Source: an uncultured Butyrivibrio sp. (GTDB lineage Bacteria; Bacillota; Clostridia; Lachnospirales; Lachnospiraceae). Taken from it: a DNA stretch of 45,198 nt. Location: contig CAMNOS010000006.1 in assembly GCA_946546925.1 (NCBI GenBank), positions 1 through 45,198 on the forward strand, given 5' to 3'. Both the position numbers and the translations under genes were made by a program. Position 1 is the first letter of the stretch. The number at the start of each line of letters is the position of its first letter. The notes below the pieces were generated by a model, which saw nothing but the letters and a program-made list of their open reading frames with translations, had not been told where the DNA came from and searched no databases. Positions 1 to 8,338 of this stretch are shown one piece after another.

Positions 1-41
1 AAAAGAGACTGCGCATAAATCCTATGCGCAGCCTCTCAAAA
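1..41 (-). terminator. Rho-independent terminator of the amylase gene
   Basis: Inverted repeat with arms at 5-17 and 23-37 (nine pairs GC-rich around TGCGCATA, a two-base bulge at 32-33, then four more pairs) and a five-base loop. Read on the minus strand it ends in TTTT at the window edge, 18 bases beyond the amylase stop codon. The U-tract may continue outside the window. Confidence 0.85.
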
Positions 42-58
42 TCTGTGATGCTATTCGT

Positions 59-3000
59 TTATTTTACAAGAATTCCATTCTCATCGAAGGTGTACTTGAA
101 GAAGATCAGAAGTCTTATTGTCTTTGACCTGACCATTCTTCCCTGGAGGTCAAAATATCTTGTGCCGTCCTTGAAGTTTACGAATCCGGCTTTCATGATA
201 AGACCGCTCTTTGTTGCATAATAGGTGTAACCGCTGTCAGTGAAAAGAGTGTTCTTCAGCATTACACCATTTTCATCAAAGTAGTAGCTGAAAAGAAGGA
301 TATCTGCAAAGCCCTTGATAGCCTTGCCGTCTCTTCCGAAGTAGTAGGTATTGCCATCTACTGTAGCTGAAGCATTCCTGACCATTGCACCGCTATTCTT
401 GAAGTAGTATGTTGCATCGTCAATGACCATAAGTCCCCTGGCCTTGGATCCATCAGGCATTACGTAGTAGGTAACGCCCCACTTTGTTACAAACTCACCC
501 TTCGCAGGAATCTCAGGCTCTGCAGGTGTTTCTGGTTCTACAGGTGTCTCGGGTTCTACAGGTGTCTCGGGATCTACAGGTGTCTCGGGATCTACAGGTG
601 TCTCGGGATCTACAGGTGTCTCGGGTTCTACAGGTGTCTCGGGTTCTTCTGCCGTGATTCCCAGGAAGCTGTAAACTTCTTCTTTGCTTGTAAAGCTGTC
701 TCTGCTGCTTGTTGTGAAATAATTCTTTTCCGCAGTGATGTTCCTGTTGTCATCAAGCTGTGAACCATTGTTATTGTTGTTAAAGATATAAGTGAGTGTT
801 CCGGTCTCGATAGCCTTTGTGGGAACAGTGGTGGTGTACCAGTTGGTACCCTCTTCTCTGTCCATCTGCTTTCCTGGCCATCCGCCGATGAGATTGTTGT
901 ACTCACCGTTTTCTCCGCCGTAGATGTAAAGAGCAATGTCCTTCCAGTTATCATCATCTGCTGACTCATTGTAGAAATAAACAGTGCTGTAAGCTACATC
1001 TTCTCCTTCAGCTATTGCTGCAAGTGCATCCTTCTTGGAGCCGTACTTCTGGAAACCGATTCCGTTGTGAAGGAAGAATCTGTACTTCATGTCAGTGATC
1101 TTCATATCGCTGGTCTGCTTGCCGTTATCGCCGTTATTGAAGATGATATTGAGCTCCTCACCTGCTCCGGCAGGAAGTACTATCTTATACCAGCCATCTT
1201 CTTCCTGAGTCATCTCAGTTCCGGGCCACTCTCCAAGTGAAGCTGCGCCCCATGAGTATGCACAGACTTTTTCCCACCCCTGTGTGTTGTAGAAGTATGC
1301 TGTTGTGTAGCTGTCTGATACTCCAAGCGCTTCCTCTGCTGCTTCCTTGCTTGTGTATCTGTCGATCTGAAGCTGACCGGAAGACCTCTCAGCATCTCCC
1401 GCAATATAGATATCAGTGCTGTCAGGGGTTATACCCTCGATGTTAACTGTCTGTTTGTCGCCGCCGTTATTGAAGATGACGTTAAAGGAATCAATATCTC
1501 CCTTAACCTTGACGTCTCCACGCCACCAGCCATCGCCCTCGTTTGCAGCTCCGGTGCCGGGCCATCCTCCAAAGATCTGGGTTCCGTCAGAAAGCCATCC
1601 ATAAGCATTGACATTGGCCCAGCCTTCTGTACCGAAGAAGTAAACAGGATATGTATGAATTCCAATAGCCTCTTCAGCTTCCTTTTTGGAGCTGTAGAGT
1701 GTTGTGCTGTCAAATGTAGCAAATGTGCCTGTCTGAGGGCTTACTGAGTATACGGGAGAAACAGCGCCGTTTCCGTCCTCAAAGGTGATCTCGAACTCAT
1801 CGTCAAGTACAGTTGCCCAGTGCCATCCGTCGTTGTCATCAACTGTTGAAAGAGTTTCATCAGATCCGTCAACCCTTGCAACTACACTTCCCCAATTCTC
1901 TGAATTGTAGAAGGATACAACAGTTCCTGTTCCCTCTTCTCTCTCGGAGAGAACTACAACAGATCTTGCTCCTACACTTCCGTAGAGCACACCGTCTTTT
2001 ACCAGGAAGATCTCATCGCTTCCCTCAACCATGTTGGGGTAGGTTCCGTCTGCAAGTCTTGTATCGGAAACAATTGATGTCCTTACTGCTGCGCTGTTGA
2101 TAAGTACTGCACCCTGCACGTCCTCACCGATTCTCTCAACCATTACGGTCTGGATGTTGTCGCCGGGGTTAGACACATACTCGTCAGCATCAAGCATCTG
2201 TCTGCGGAAAAGATTAACCGCCTTTACCTCAGGTGCTTTATAGATATCACTTCCTGCAGCACCTATGAGGTTATCACCGTAAGGATTGTCCTTGGAACTG
2301 TTATTGGGTCTTGAGAAGAACAGCGGTGTTCCGTCCTTCCTTGCGCTGATATAGGACCATCCGAGGATTACCTGCTCATCGTTAATTGACTTCCAGCAGC
2401 TCTCGCTGTCATTCATATAGTTGTCATGTGACTCAACCCATGTGATGAGCTTCTCAGTATCAGCTGAATAGGTTCTTCCGTTTACTGTCTCATCGCTGAT
2501 CTGGTAATCAGTTATCTTACTTGCTGTGAGATTGCCGCTTGCAAGAGCTGAACGAAGATTAGCTCCGTAGTTGCTTGCGGTTGTGCCTCCGATGTACTCC
2601 TGATAAGCAGGAATCCTTGCTCCTGTTCCCTGAAGAACCTCTCCGTATACAAAGAGATCGTCGTAGCTCTTTGTTCCAACTTCTTCCGAATATTCGTTGA
2701 GAGCTTCTCTCATATTGGGATAGAAAGTATTTCTGTCAGCATCATCTGCATAGTCTGAAGGTACCGGATCGTCCGGAAGTGCGATGTGCTTGGCTGTATC
2801 TATTCTGAATCCGTCAGCGCCAAGATATACGCAGTCCTTGAGGTATTCATAGAAGTATTTCTGGAATCCCTCGTTCTCGGTATCTACATCTGGAAGACCG
2901 CCCATCGCATAGTATGTGAGCTCTACCCTGTCAGAATATCCTCCTGCAAGCTTGCCTGTTGTGTGATACAGACTGTCAAACCCTCCTGCAGCATCTATCA

Positions 3001-3790
3001 GACTCTGTGACACCTGTGACGACGAAGGTGTTGTGTGGTTGGGAAGAATATCCACAATTACGGCAACGCCGTACTCATCAGCAACATCACACATGTGCTT
3101 GAATTCTTCCCTTGTTCCCAGCTGGTAATTGCCGATAACCCAGTCCGTGGGCTGATAGTGGTAGTACCACATTCCGTTCGGGCCGTGGAGATTCATTCCT
3201 GTATCTGTAGCAAGGCATTCATTGGCCGGTGAAGTCTGAACCGCTGTATATCCTGCATCAGCTATTGCTTCCATGTTGTCTGCTATAGTGTTGAAGCTCC
3301 AGCAGAATGCCTGTAAAATAGCGCCATCATGTATATTGTCCCTGTTGACCGATGCGTTGTCCGATTCTCTCTTTTCTCTGGGAGCGTAATTGGAAGTCTT
3401 TTCATCCTTCTTGTCTTCTTCCTGATCTTCCTGCTTCTCGATATCATATTCTTCGCCGTCCATGTCGATCAGCTCTTCGTCTTCCCCAGCTTCATCTATG
3501 AGCTCTTCAGATTCCTCTTCCTGTTCCAAAGGATCAGCATTATCCTCATCCTTTTTTTCATCATCTGAAAGATTGGTCAGATCTTCTGCATCCTCATTTT
3601 CATCAGCAGCCTTGTTATTATCCATGTTGTTCTCGGCATCGTCTTTTGTCTGCTCTACTGCCGGCAGTTCCTGATCCGCTGATGCGTCCGCCGCCATAAC
3701 TCCGGTAACGTTTCCAAAAGAACTCAAAAAAATAGACAGACTAAGGCCTGCTGCCGCAAGGGTTTTTGTCCACAGCTTAACTCTTTTCAT
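59..3790 (-). CDS. Secreted multi-domain alpha-amylase (GH13) with starch-binding modules and wall-binding repeats
   Basis: Extracellular starch-degrading enzyme of 1243 aa. Numbering from the ATG at 3790: signal peptide about 1-34; a long Asp/Glu-rich linker about 35-140; GH13 catalytic domain about 150-515 with the conserved regions [15 protein letters not shown] (nucleophile D331), VYGEVL (acid/base E384) and ESHDN (D456); a beta domain to about 615; four tandem CBM25/26-like modules (about 622-705, 711-820, 823-925, 928-1045), the last three with a GGWPG or GEWPG motif and FNN; eight PETPV-type hexapeptides (1049-1096); then aromatic choline/glucan-binding-type repeats (YYF, G-x-A) to the C terminus, which probably hold the enzyme on the cell surface. 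The frame is open up to a GTG at 3853, but GGAGG four bases before 3790 and the signal peptide beginning there decide the start. It stands alone with its own promoter, operator and terminator. Family certain; exact product specificity not shown. Confidence 0.96.
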   Translation of the reverse strand: MKRVKLWTKTLAAAGLSLSIFLSSFGNVTGVMAADASADQELPAVEQTKDDAENNMDNNKAADENEDAEDLTNLSDDEKKDEDNADPLEQEEESEELIDEAGEDEELIDMDGEEYDIEKQEDQEEDKKDEKTSNYAPREKRESDNASVNRDNIHDGAILQAFCWSFNTIADNMEAIADAGYTAVQTSPANECLATDTGMNLHGPNGMWYYHYQPTDWVIGNYQLGTREEFKHMCDVADEYGVAVIVDILPNHTTPSSSQVSQSLIDAAGGFDSLYHTTGKLAGGYSDRVELTYYAMGGLPDVDTENEGFQKYFYEYLKDCVYLGADGFRIDTAKHIALPDDPVPSDYADDADRNTFYPNMREALNEYSEEVGTKSYDDLFVYGEVLQGTGARIPAYQEYIGGTTASNYGANLRSALASGNLTASKITDYQISDETVNGRTYSADTEKLITWVESHDNYMNDSESCWKSINDEQVILGWSYISARKDGTPLFFSRPNNSSKDNPYGDNLIGAAGSDIYKAPEVKAVNLFRRQMLDADEYVSNPGDNIQTVMVERIGEDVQGAVLINSAAVRTSIVSDTRLADGTYPNMVEGSDEIFLVKDGVLYGSVGARSVVVLSEREEGTGTVVSFYNSENWGSVVARVDGSDETLSTVDDNDGWHWATVLDDEFEITFEDGNGAVSPVYSVSPQTGTFATFDSTTLYSSKKEAEEAIGIHTYPVYFFGTEGWANVNAYGWLSDGTQIFGGWPGTGAANEGDGWWRGDVKVKGDIDSFNVIFNNGGDKQTVNIEGITPDSTDIYIAGDAERSSGQLQIDRYTSKEAAEEALGVSDSYTTAYFYNTQGWEKVCAYSWGAASLGEWPGTEMTQEEDGWYKIVLPAGAGEELNIIFNNGDNGKQTSDMKITDMKYRFFLHNGIGFQKYGSKKDALAAIAEGEDVAYSTVYFYNESADDDNWKDIALYIYGGENGEYNNLIGGWPGKQMDREEGTNWYTTTVPTKAIETGTLTYIFNNNNNGSQLDDNRNITAEKNYFTTSSRDSFTSKEEVYSFLGITAEEPETPVEPETPVDPETPVDPETPVDPETPVEPETPVEPETPAEPEIPAKGEFVTKWGVTYYVMPDGSKARGLMVIDDATYYFKNSGAMVRNASATVDGNTYYFGRDGKAIKGFADILLFSYYFDENGVMLKNTLFTDSGYTYYATKSGLIMKAGFVNFKDGTRYFDLQGRMVRSKTIRLLIFFKYTFDENGILVK
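503..646 (-). repeat. 18-bp tandem repeats coding the PETPV linker of the amylase
   Basis: Eight consecutive 18-bp units encode (E/D)PETP(V/A) hexapeptides between the last starch-binding module and the wall-binding repeats. The three central DPETPV units are near-identical at DNA level, so copy number could vary by slippage without breaking the frame. Pro/Thr/Glu linkers of this type usually act as rigid spacers. Confidence 0.9.
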
Positions 3791-3871
3791 ATGTCCTCCA
3801 TCGCCTCCAAATACTGTGTTTGCAAGGTACAATGCATGATCGGGGCATCGCACACAAACTGGTTACAAAAT

Positions 3872-3889
3872 AAGTTAATCGGTTAACTT
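3872..3889. promoter_or_regulatory. Palindromic operator, LacI/MalR type
   Basis: The 18-bp near-perfect palindrome AAGTTAATCGGTTAACTT has one mismatched pair and a central CG, the hallmark of LacI-family operators. It lies just downstream of the predicted transcription start (about 3894) of the amylase promoter, where a bound repressor would block initiation or early elongation. A maltose-type LacI repressor is the natural candidate for a starch gene, but no regulator gene is in the window. Confidence 0.7.
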
Positions 3890-3900
3890 TGATAGCATAA

Positions 3901-3930
3901 ATTATACGTGTCCGAAGAGGGTGATGTCAA
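3901..3930 (-). promoter_or_regulatory. Sigma-70 type promoter of the amylase gene
   Basis: On the minus strand, TTGACA (3925-3930) and TATAAT (3901-3906) are both perfect consensus hexamers, separated by 18 bases. The predicted start at about 3894 gives a leader of about 100 nt that contains the palindromic operator and ends in two GGAGG motifs before the ATG. Confidence 0.88.
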
Positions 3931-3980
3931 TTGTACAAAATCTTATATTTTATTATTAAATTTTTGTTAAAAGTGCATGG

Positions 3981-4006
3981 AAAAAGGGACCTCAAAAGAA
4001 GCCCCC
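3981..4006 (-). terminator. Rho-independent terminator of the symporter gene
   Basis: Minus strand: GGGGCTTC, loop TTTT, GAGGTCCC (eight pairs including two G-U) followed directly by TTTTT. It begins six bases after the symporter stop codon and separates that gene from the amylase promoter. Confidence 0.8.
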
Positions 4007-4011
4007 ACAAA

Positions 4012-5382
4012 TCAGATCTCTATAAGGCCGAGAACACCGGCAATGGAACTGATCAGAATGATCAGTACAAACAAAGGACACATGAACCTGATCATGAAAT
4101 TAAACATGCCCTTTCGCTTGAAAGGATGGCCTCCAAGCTCAACTTCCTCTGCCACGAGCGCCAGTCCCATGTACTTCACCACAAGGTGGCATGTAAAGAC
4201 AGCCGCTATCGGCATCATCACAGAGTTAGTCAGAAAGTCAAAGAAATCCAGCATCTGCATCCCAAATACTGTAAGGTTCGCAAGCGGCCCATATCCAAGG
4301 GACGACAGCGTTCCCAGGGATATCATAATGATCGACATGACACTGGTACTAAGCGCCCTTGACCACTTGAACTCATCGCTGAATGTAGCTACCGCGCTCT
4401 CCAAGAGAGCTATGGCACTGGTCACTGCCGCAATAAGGACAAGCAGGAAAAAGAGGATGCCTATCAGCCTCCCGATTCCCATGCTTGCAAAGATCTTGGG
4501 CATGGTGATAAACATCAGCGACGGGCCTGCTTTAAGTGTCTCGGGGCTCCCACCCGAAAAAGAAAAGACTGCAGGGATTATCATCAGGCTTGCAATGACT
4601 GCTATCGCCGTGTCAAATATTTCCACCTGTTCCGTCGATTTTTCTATGCTGACATCTTTTTTCACATAAGAGCCGAAGGTTATAAGGATTCCCATGGCAA
4701 TTGACAGCGAGTAGAACATCTGCCCCATAGCGGATACAAAGGTCATTATGGAAAAGCGGCTAAAATCAGGTATCAGACAGTACCTGACACCTTCAAGCGC
4801 CCCCGGTCTTGTCATGGAATAGATACAGATAACAACAGCAAGGGCCGCAAGGACCGGCATCATGAACTTGGCCACAGTTTCTATTCCCTTCCTCACTCCC
4901 AGAAAAATGATGGCAAGGACAATTATCGCAAACACCCAGAACCAGGATTCCGACTGTGCTCCGTCCGAAATAAAAGCGCTGAAATATCCATCCTGAGCGA
5001 TTGTCTGAGGGTCGACGCAGATGTAATCATAAAGGTATTTGCACACCCATCCGCCTATAACAGAGTAGTAGGGAACGATCAGAATGGGAATGATCGCATT
5101 GACCCAGCCTCCGAGCCTTACAAACCTGTTTTCGGTAAAGTATTTATAAGCTCCCACAGGGCTCTTATTACTCGCTCTTCCAAGTGCCGTCTCCGCGATT
5201 ATCATAGTGTAGCCGAAGGTTACAGCCAGTATTATATAGATCACAAGAAAGATTCCCCCGCCATATTTGGCGCAAAGATAAGGAAACCTCCATATATTAC
5301 CAAGTCCTACAGAAGCTCCCGCAGCTGCCAGCACAAAGCCGATTTTGCCCGAAAATGAGCTCCTTTTTGTATTGTGTTCCAA
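4012..5382 (-). CDS. Sodium-dependent SNF/NSS-family transporter
   Basis: Integral membrane Na+ symporter of 456 aa, the usual size of bacterial LeuT/MhsT-type carriers that import amino acids. The first membrane helix contains the signature GLGNIWRFPYL followed by the GGG motif; about eleven further hydrophobic segments follow, including FSGGSPETL and the MGQMFYSLSIAMG helix. Start: the frame is open to 5454 with no Met that fits, whereas TTG at 5382 has GGAGG six bases upstream and starts LEHNTKRSSFSGK, directly before the family N terminus, so a TTG start is chosen. The gene has its own terminator. A possible extended -10 (TGTTATTCT, minus strand) lies in the short gap before the next gene, but its -35 is poor. 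Substrate cannot be told from sequence. No sign that it belongs to the polysaccharide locus. Confidence 0.93.
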   Translation of the reverse strand: MEHNTKRSSFSGKIGFVLAAAGASVGLGNIWRFPYLCAKYGGGIFLVIYIILAVTFGYTMIIAETALGRASNKSPVGAYKYFTENRFVRLGGWVNAIIPILIVPYYSVIGGWVCKYLYDYICVDPQTIAQDGYFSAFISDGAQSESWFWVFAIIVLAIIFLGVRKGIETVAKFMMPVLAALAVVICIYSMTRPGALEGVRYCLIPDFSRFSIMTFVSAMGQMFYSLSIAMGILITFGSYVKKDVSIEKSTEQVEIFDTAIAVIASLMIIPAVFSFSGGSPETLKAGPSLMFITMPKIFASMGIGRLIGILFFLLVLIAAVTSAIALLESAVATFSDEFKWSRALSTSVMSIIMISLGTLSSLGYGPLANLTVFGMQMLDFFDFLTNSVMMPIAAVFTCHLVVKYMGLALVAEEVELGGHPFKRKGMFNFMIRFMCPLFVLIILISSIAGVLGLIEI

Positions 5383-5472
5383 AATCCGCCTCCAAGAAAA
5401 TAATATAGGCTGCCAAAAATGGCAACTCGTATAGAATAACACAAAATTGCGCAAAAATCCAAGAAATTATCG

Positions 5473-6801
5473 TCAAAGTCTTTCCATAAAAAGAGACACA
5501 AACGAAAGCCCTGCCCCCTGTCCCCACGGATAATGTCCATATGTCTGGTAGTGAACTCCAAAGTCATCGCAGGAACTTAATGCATCTGTGACTTTCCCGT
5601 CTTTGGTCTTACTGTCAAACAGTTTTTTTCCAAGGGCAGCAGCCTTCTCACAATCTGCGGATGACCTTGCTGCCTCTTTGTTTTCTTTTGCCATCTCTTC
5701 GTCAGCAGTTGCTGCATCTGGTCTATCAGGGCCGTTCAGAAGCCCGTACAGGATCATCCCTGTGGCAGAGGTGTCAAGATGACCGTCAATTGCCTGAATC
5801 TGCCATGAATATCCTCCGTCGGGACGCATGTATGTCAAAAGAGTTCCGGACAGCTCTTTATACCACTCCAAAAGAAGGAGGTCTTCGTTTGTGCCTGTAT
5901 CTGCCGGTGCATCACCGCAGTAAGGCAAAGCTCTTACATACTCGGAAAGCCCCATTATAAGCCATCCCGCTGCTCTTCCCCAGGACAGAACGCCCTTTTT
6001 CTCAATTTTTCCATTCTCTCCGCACCCAAAACCGTGATAGGGGAGGCGGCTCTTTTCATCCATTCCGTTCTTCTTAAAGCCCAGAAGCTGCTTTCTGGCA
6101 AGGTCAAGTGCCCTGACTTCTCCAAAGCATCTGCCGTAGAGGCTTAGGAACATCGCTGTCTGACCTATGCCGTCAGCAAATATGCTGCTGCTTTTCGAGG
6201 CATTGTAAACTATGATCCCGTCGTCATCCCGGGGCGCGTTCTGAAGATAGTCATACATTCTGTCCGAAAAAAGCCTGCTGAGCCCGGATAATTCCTGTCC
6301 CGGAGGGCACTTTCGCATTGTAGCACAACTTCCGTCCCCGGGCTTAGTCTCCAAATTTCGCATTGTAGCGCAACTTCCGTCCCCAGGCTTAGTCTCCAAA
6401 AATGTCCCTCTGTCTCCGTCCCCACAGGACATTTTCAAGAGGGCAGCGGCGGCAAGGGCGTCATCTATGTACTCGATCTTGCCGTCGTACTTATCCTTCC
6501 AAAGCTTAAGGTGAGAAAGGACAGCGGCATCAATATCCCCAATGAGGGCTCCTGTATCCTCCAAAGCACATGAAGCCAGCACATTCCTGGCACCTGCAAG
6601 GCCAAGAAGAAGCATTCCCGCAGGCCAGAACATCGGGTCTTTGGTTCTGACAGACCTGCCCAGAGCGCTCTTCGCCAGATCCTTTACCCTCTCCTTTGGT
6701 GATACTTTCATCACTCCGTCAAGCTCACGAATCGTTTCCCTGACAAGTTCTGTATACTTTTCATCCTTGGCGGCAACACATCCCATCTCGGCACCCCACA
6801 T
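5473..6801 (-). CDS. GH88/GH105-family unsaturated uronyl hydrolase-like protein with in-frame repeat insertion
   Basis: Family members (YteR-like) remove 4,5-unsaturated uronic acids left by polysaccharide lyases, or act on related uronyl ends, through an (alpha/alpha)6 barrel. Visible here: YIDDALAAAALLK and FADGIGQTAMFL, each with the Asp expected at the active site, and KGVLSWGRAAGWLIMGL, the family tryptophan/glycine block. No signal peptide, so probably cytoplasmic. Between the first and second blocks is an odd low-complexity insert with a perfect 15-residue duplication (LETKPGDGSCATMR repeated) coded at 6311-6400; family members have no such segment, so activity may be altered. The ATG at 6801 has no clear ribosome site; the ATG at 6786 (GGGG seven bases before it) is an alternative. 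Last gene of the leftward operon, five bases after the Wzx stop. Confidence 0.85.
   Translation of the reverse strand: MWGAEMGCVAAKDEKYTELVRETIRELDGVMKVSPKERVKDLAKSALGRSVRTKDPMFWPAGMLLLGLAGARNVLASCALEDTGALIGDIDAAVLSHLKLWKDKYDGKIEYIDDALAAAALLKMSCGDGDRGTFLETKPGDGSCATMRNLETKPGDGSCATMRKCPPGQELSGLSRLFSDRMYDYLQNAPRDDDGIIVYNASKSSSIFADGIGQTAMFLSLYGRCFGEVRALDLARKQLLGFKKNGMDEKSRLPYHGFGCGENGKIEKKGVLSWGRAAGWLIMGLSEYVRALPYCGDAPADTGTNEDLLLLEWYKELSGTLLTYMRPDGGYSWQIQAIDGHLDTSATGMILYGLLNGPDRPDAATADEEMAKENKEAARSSADCEKAAALGKKLFDSKTKDGKVTDALSSCDDFGVHYQTYGHYPWGQGAGLSFVSLFMERL
6311..6400. repeat. Two adjacent 45-bp direct repeats inside the GH88/105 gene
   Basis: Copy one at 6311-6355 and copy two at 6356-6400 match at 43 of 45 positions (differences gca/gcg and ccg/cca). 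Because 45 is a multiple of three the frame is kept. Both contain CTTCCGTCCCC, a G/C-rich motif echoed again at 6417-6423 and, partly, near 6298. Confidence 0.95.
6399..6435. repeat. Hairpin-forming inverted repeat next to the 45-bp repeats
   Basis: AAAATGTCC at 6399-6407 and GGACATTTT at 6427-6435 are perfect 9-bp complements around a 19-base loop rich in GTCC/GTCTCC. Together with the neighbouring 45-bp repeats this looks like a small palindromic repeat element (REP/MITE-like) inside a coding sequence. No transposase is present. Confidence 0.7.
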
Positions 6802-6805
6802 AAAA

Positions 6806-8332
6806 TTACTGTCTCAGAAGCTTCTGTCTGATCCTGGCATAGACATACTTGAACTCATCGCTTCTTCCGTACAGCAGAATATACACTCCATTAAAAACAA
6901 TAGTTATGATAACAACCATTATAAAAAATCTCACAAAGGAAAGGCTCGCAAGCACATACCTTGAGATCAGAAGGCAGATGACAAGTACCGACACGAGACT
7001 TGCCAGATACTTGAATGAATCCACGAAATATCCGTAAGCGCTTTTTCCAAAGCAGGTCTTGTAAATGATAATGGGCTTAGTGATATTGGCAATAAGTCCC
7101 GAGACTATGGTTCCGATATAGATACCCGTAAGTCCCAGAGGAGTCTGTACCAGAGCAATTGACAGCACCAGGTTCACGGCGCCCTGGATCAGGGCCAGGT
7201 ACTTGTCCGGCTCAAATACGCCGGCTGCGGTCTTGTAATTACTTAGCACTATCCTGTCGCCCTTAAAATAGTAGTCTGTCAGGATGCAGAACACCGGGGC
7301 AGTGGCAAGAACCCACTTTTCGCCCCAGAGAAGACTTATGAGAGGGGTCAGAAGGACCATGAATCCGACACAGCTAAACCCGTATATCCAGGAGGCAAAG
7401 AACCTGTAAACCCTGAACATATCGAACTGCTTCTGCCTTCCTTCCGTTGCGATGAGGTTTCCAAAACTTGAGATCACAGAGTTAAAGATTATGTTTACGA
7501 AGTTGGACACAGAATTGATGACCAGATTGTAATTGTCAACATATCCGGACGCTGCCACCTCAATAAAACTGGAGATAATGAGGGCATCGGTCTGTAGCCT
7601 TGCAACATCTCCAACCTTGTGGAACACGAGTGCCTTGGTCTTTTTCCAGACTTCTCCGCTCTCCTCTTTGGACAGCGGTAAGACATCCTTTTCTTTAAGA
7701 TAAGGGTACATCCTGTCAAGGAGCCTTGATACAAAGATCTTCTGAATGAGCTGCACCGCAGCGTCCGTAAGAAGGAACAGGTAGAAGTTCTCTGTAAAGA
7801 CCACCACAAATATCTGAATGAGGACCGTCACTACCTTGGTCACAGTATTTATGTTGGTCTGCACATAGTTCTTTTGCTCCGCATTTATGAGGGAGTATTT
7901 GTAAGCGACAAAGTAGCTGCTTACGGTATTAAAAAGAAATATGAAGTAAAAGAGGGTCAGATCCCTGAGGGACACATCCCCGGGATTTTTGACCAGAAAT
8001 CGCAAAAAAGGCGAGAGCGCAAGTCCAAGCCCTGCAACAACTGCGGCGATGACCAGATATGCCTTCCTGTACAGCTGCATGTAGGACTTTATCTTTTCCT
8101 TCTCACCTCTGGCGACAGGACCGTATAGACTGAAATTAAGCGCTGTTCCGATTCCAAGCTCTGCCATGTTGAGGATGGAGAGCACGTTGGTGTAGGTGCT
8201 GTTGATTCCAAGGAGCTGCTCACTCAGGTGCATGATAAATACAGTTCTGAGCACAAATGACATCAGAGCTGTAGCCACCTGGCCAACGTAGCCAAAGGCG
8301 ATATTCCTGGTTGCAGACTTCACTCTACTCAT
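6806..8332 (-). CDS. Wzx-type polysaccharide flippase (MOP superfamily)
   Basis: Integral membrane protein of 508 aa with about 12-14 hydrophobic segments, in the MOP/MATE-like family that flips undecaprenyl-linked repeat units across the membrane for Wzy-dependent polymerisation. The N terminus (RNIAFGYVGQVATALMSF, then the LGINSTYTNVLSILNMAELG block) is typical of Gram-positive capsule and exopolysaccharide flippases. It starts six bases after the stop of the GT11 gene; the only plausible ribosome site (AAGGAAG) is about fifteen bases away, so expression may depend on coupling. A second, unrelated flippase (PglK-like ABC) lies at 17967-19760, which is unusual for one locus. Confidence 0.92.
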   Translation of the reverse strand: MSRVKSATRNIAFGYVGQVATALMSFVLRTVFIMHLSEQLLGINSTYTNVLSILNMAELGIGTALNFSLYGPVARGEKEKIKSYMQLYRKAYLVIAAVVAGLGLALSPFLRFLVKNPGDVSLRDLTLFYFIFLFNTVSSYFVAYKYSLINAEQKNYVQTNINTVTKVVTVLIQIFVVVFTENFYLFLLTDAAVQLIQKIFVSRLLDRMYPYLKEKDVLPLSKEESGEVWKKTKALVFHKVGDVARLQTDALIISSFIEVAASGYVDNYNLVINSVSNFVNIIFNSVISSFGNLIATEGRQKQFDMFRVYRFFASWIYGFSCVGFMVLLTPLISLLWGEKWVLATAPVFCILTDYYFKGDRIVLSNYKTAAGVFEPDKYLALIQGAVNLVLSIALVQTPLGLTGIYIGTIVSGLIANITKPIIIYKTCFGKSAYGYFVDSFKYLASLVSVLVICLLISRYVLASLSFVRFFIMVVIITIVFNGVYILLYGRSDEFKYVYARIRQKLLRQ

Positions 8333-8338
8333 AAAACT

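Noticed and set aside
503-646. Regular 18-bp repeats, considered as a CRISPR array
   Set aside because: No unique spacers; the units are contiguous and encode a PETPV linker in frame.
3793-3807. Four-codon minileader (ATG GAG GAC ATA TGA) overlapping the amylase start
   Set aside because: Its GGAGG is only two bases from the ATG, too close to work well; more likely just a doubled Shine-Dalgarno region.
3977-4669. Long plus-strand open frame (about 230 codons) opposite the symporter
   Set aside because: Antisense shadow of a clear NSS-family gene; the translation is Ser/Met/Ile-rich with no family motif and no ribosome site.
5405-5435. Small TGCCA/TGGCA hairpin after the GH88/105 gene, considered as a terminator
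   Set aside because: Only five pairs and no following T-run, so not called; the end of this operon is left undefined.
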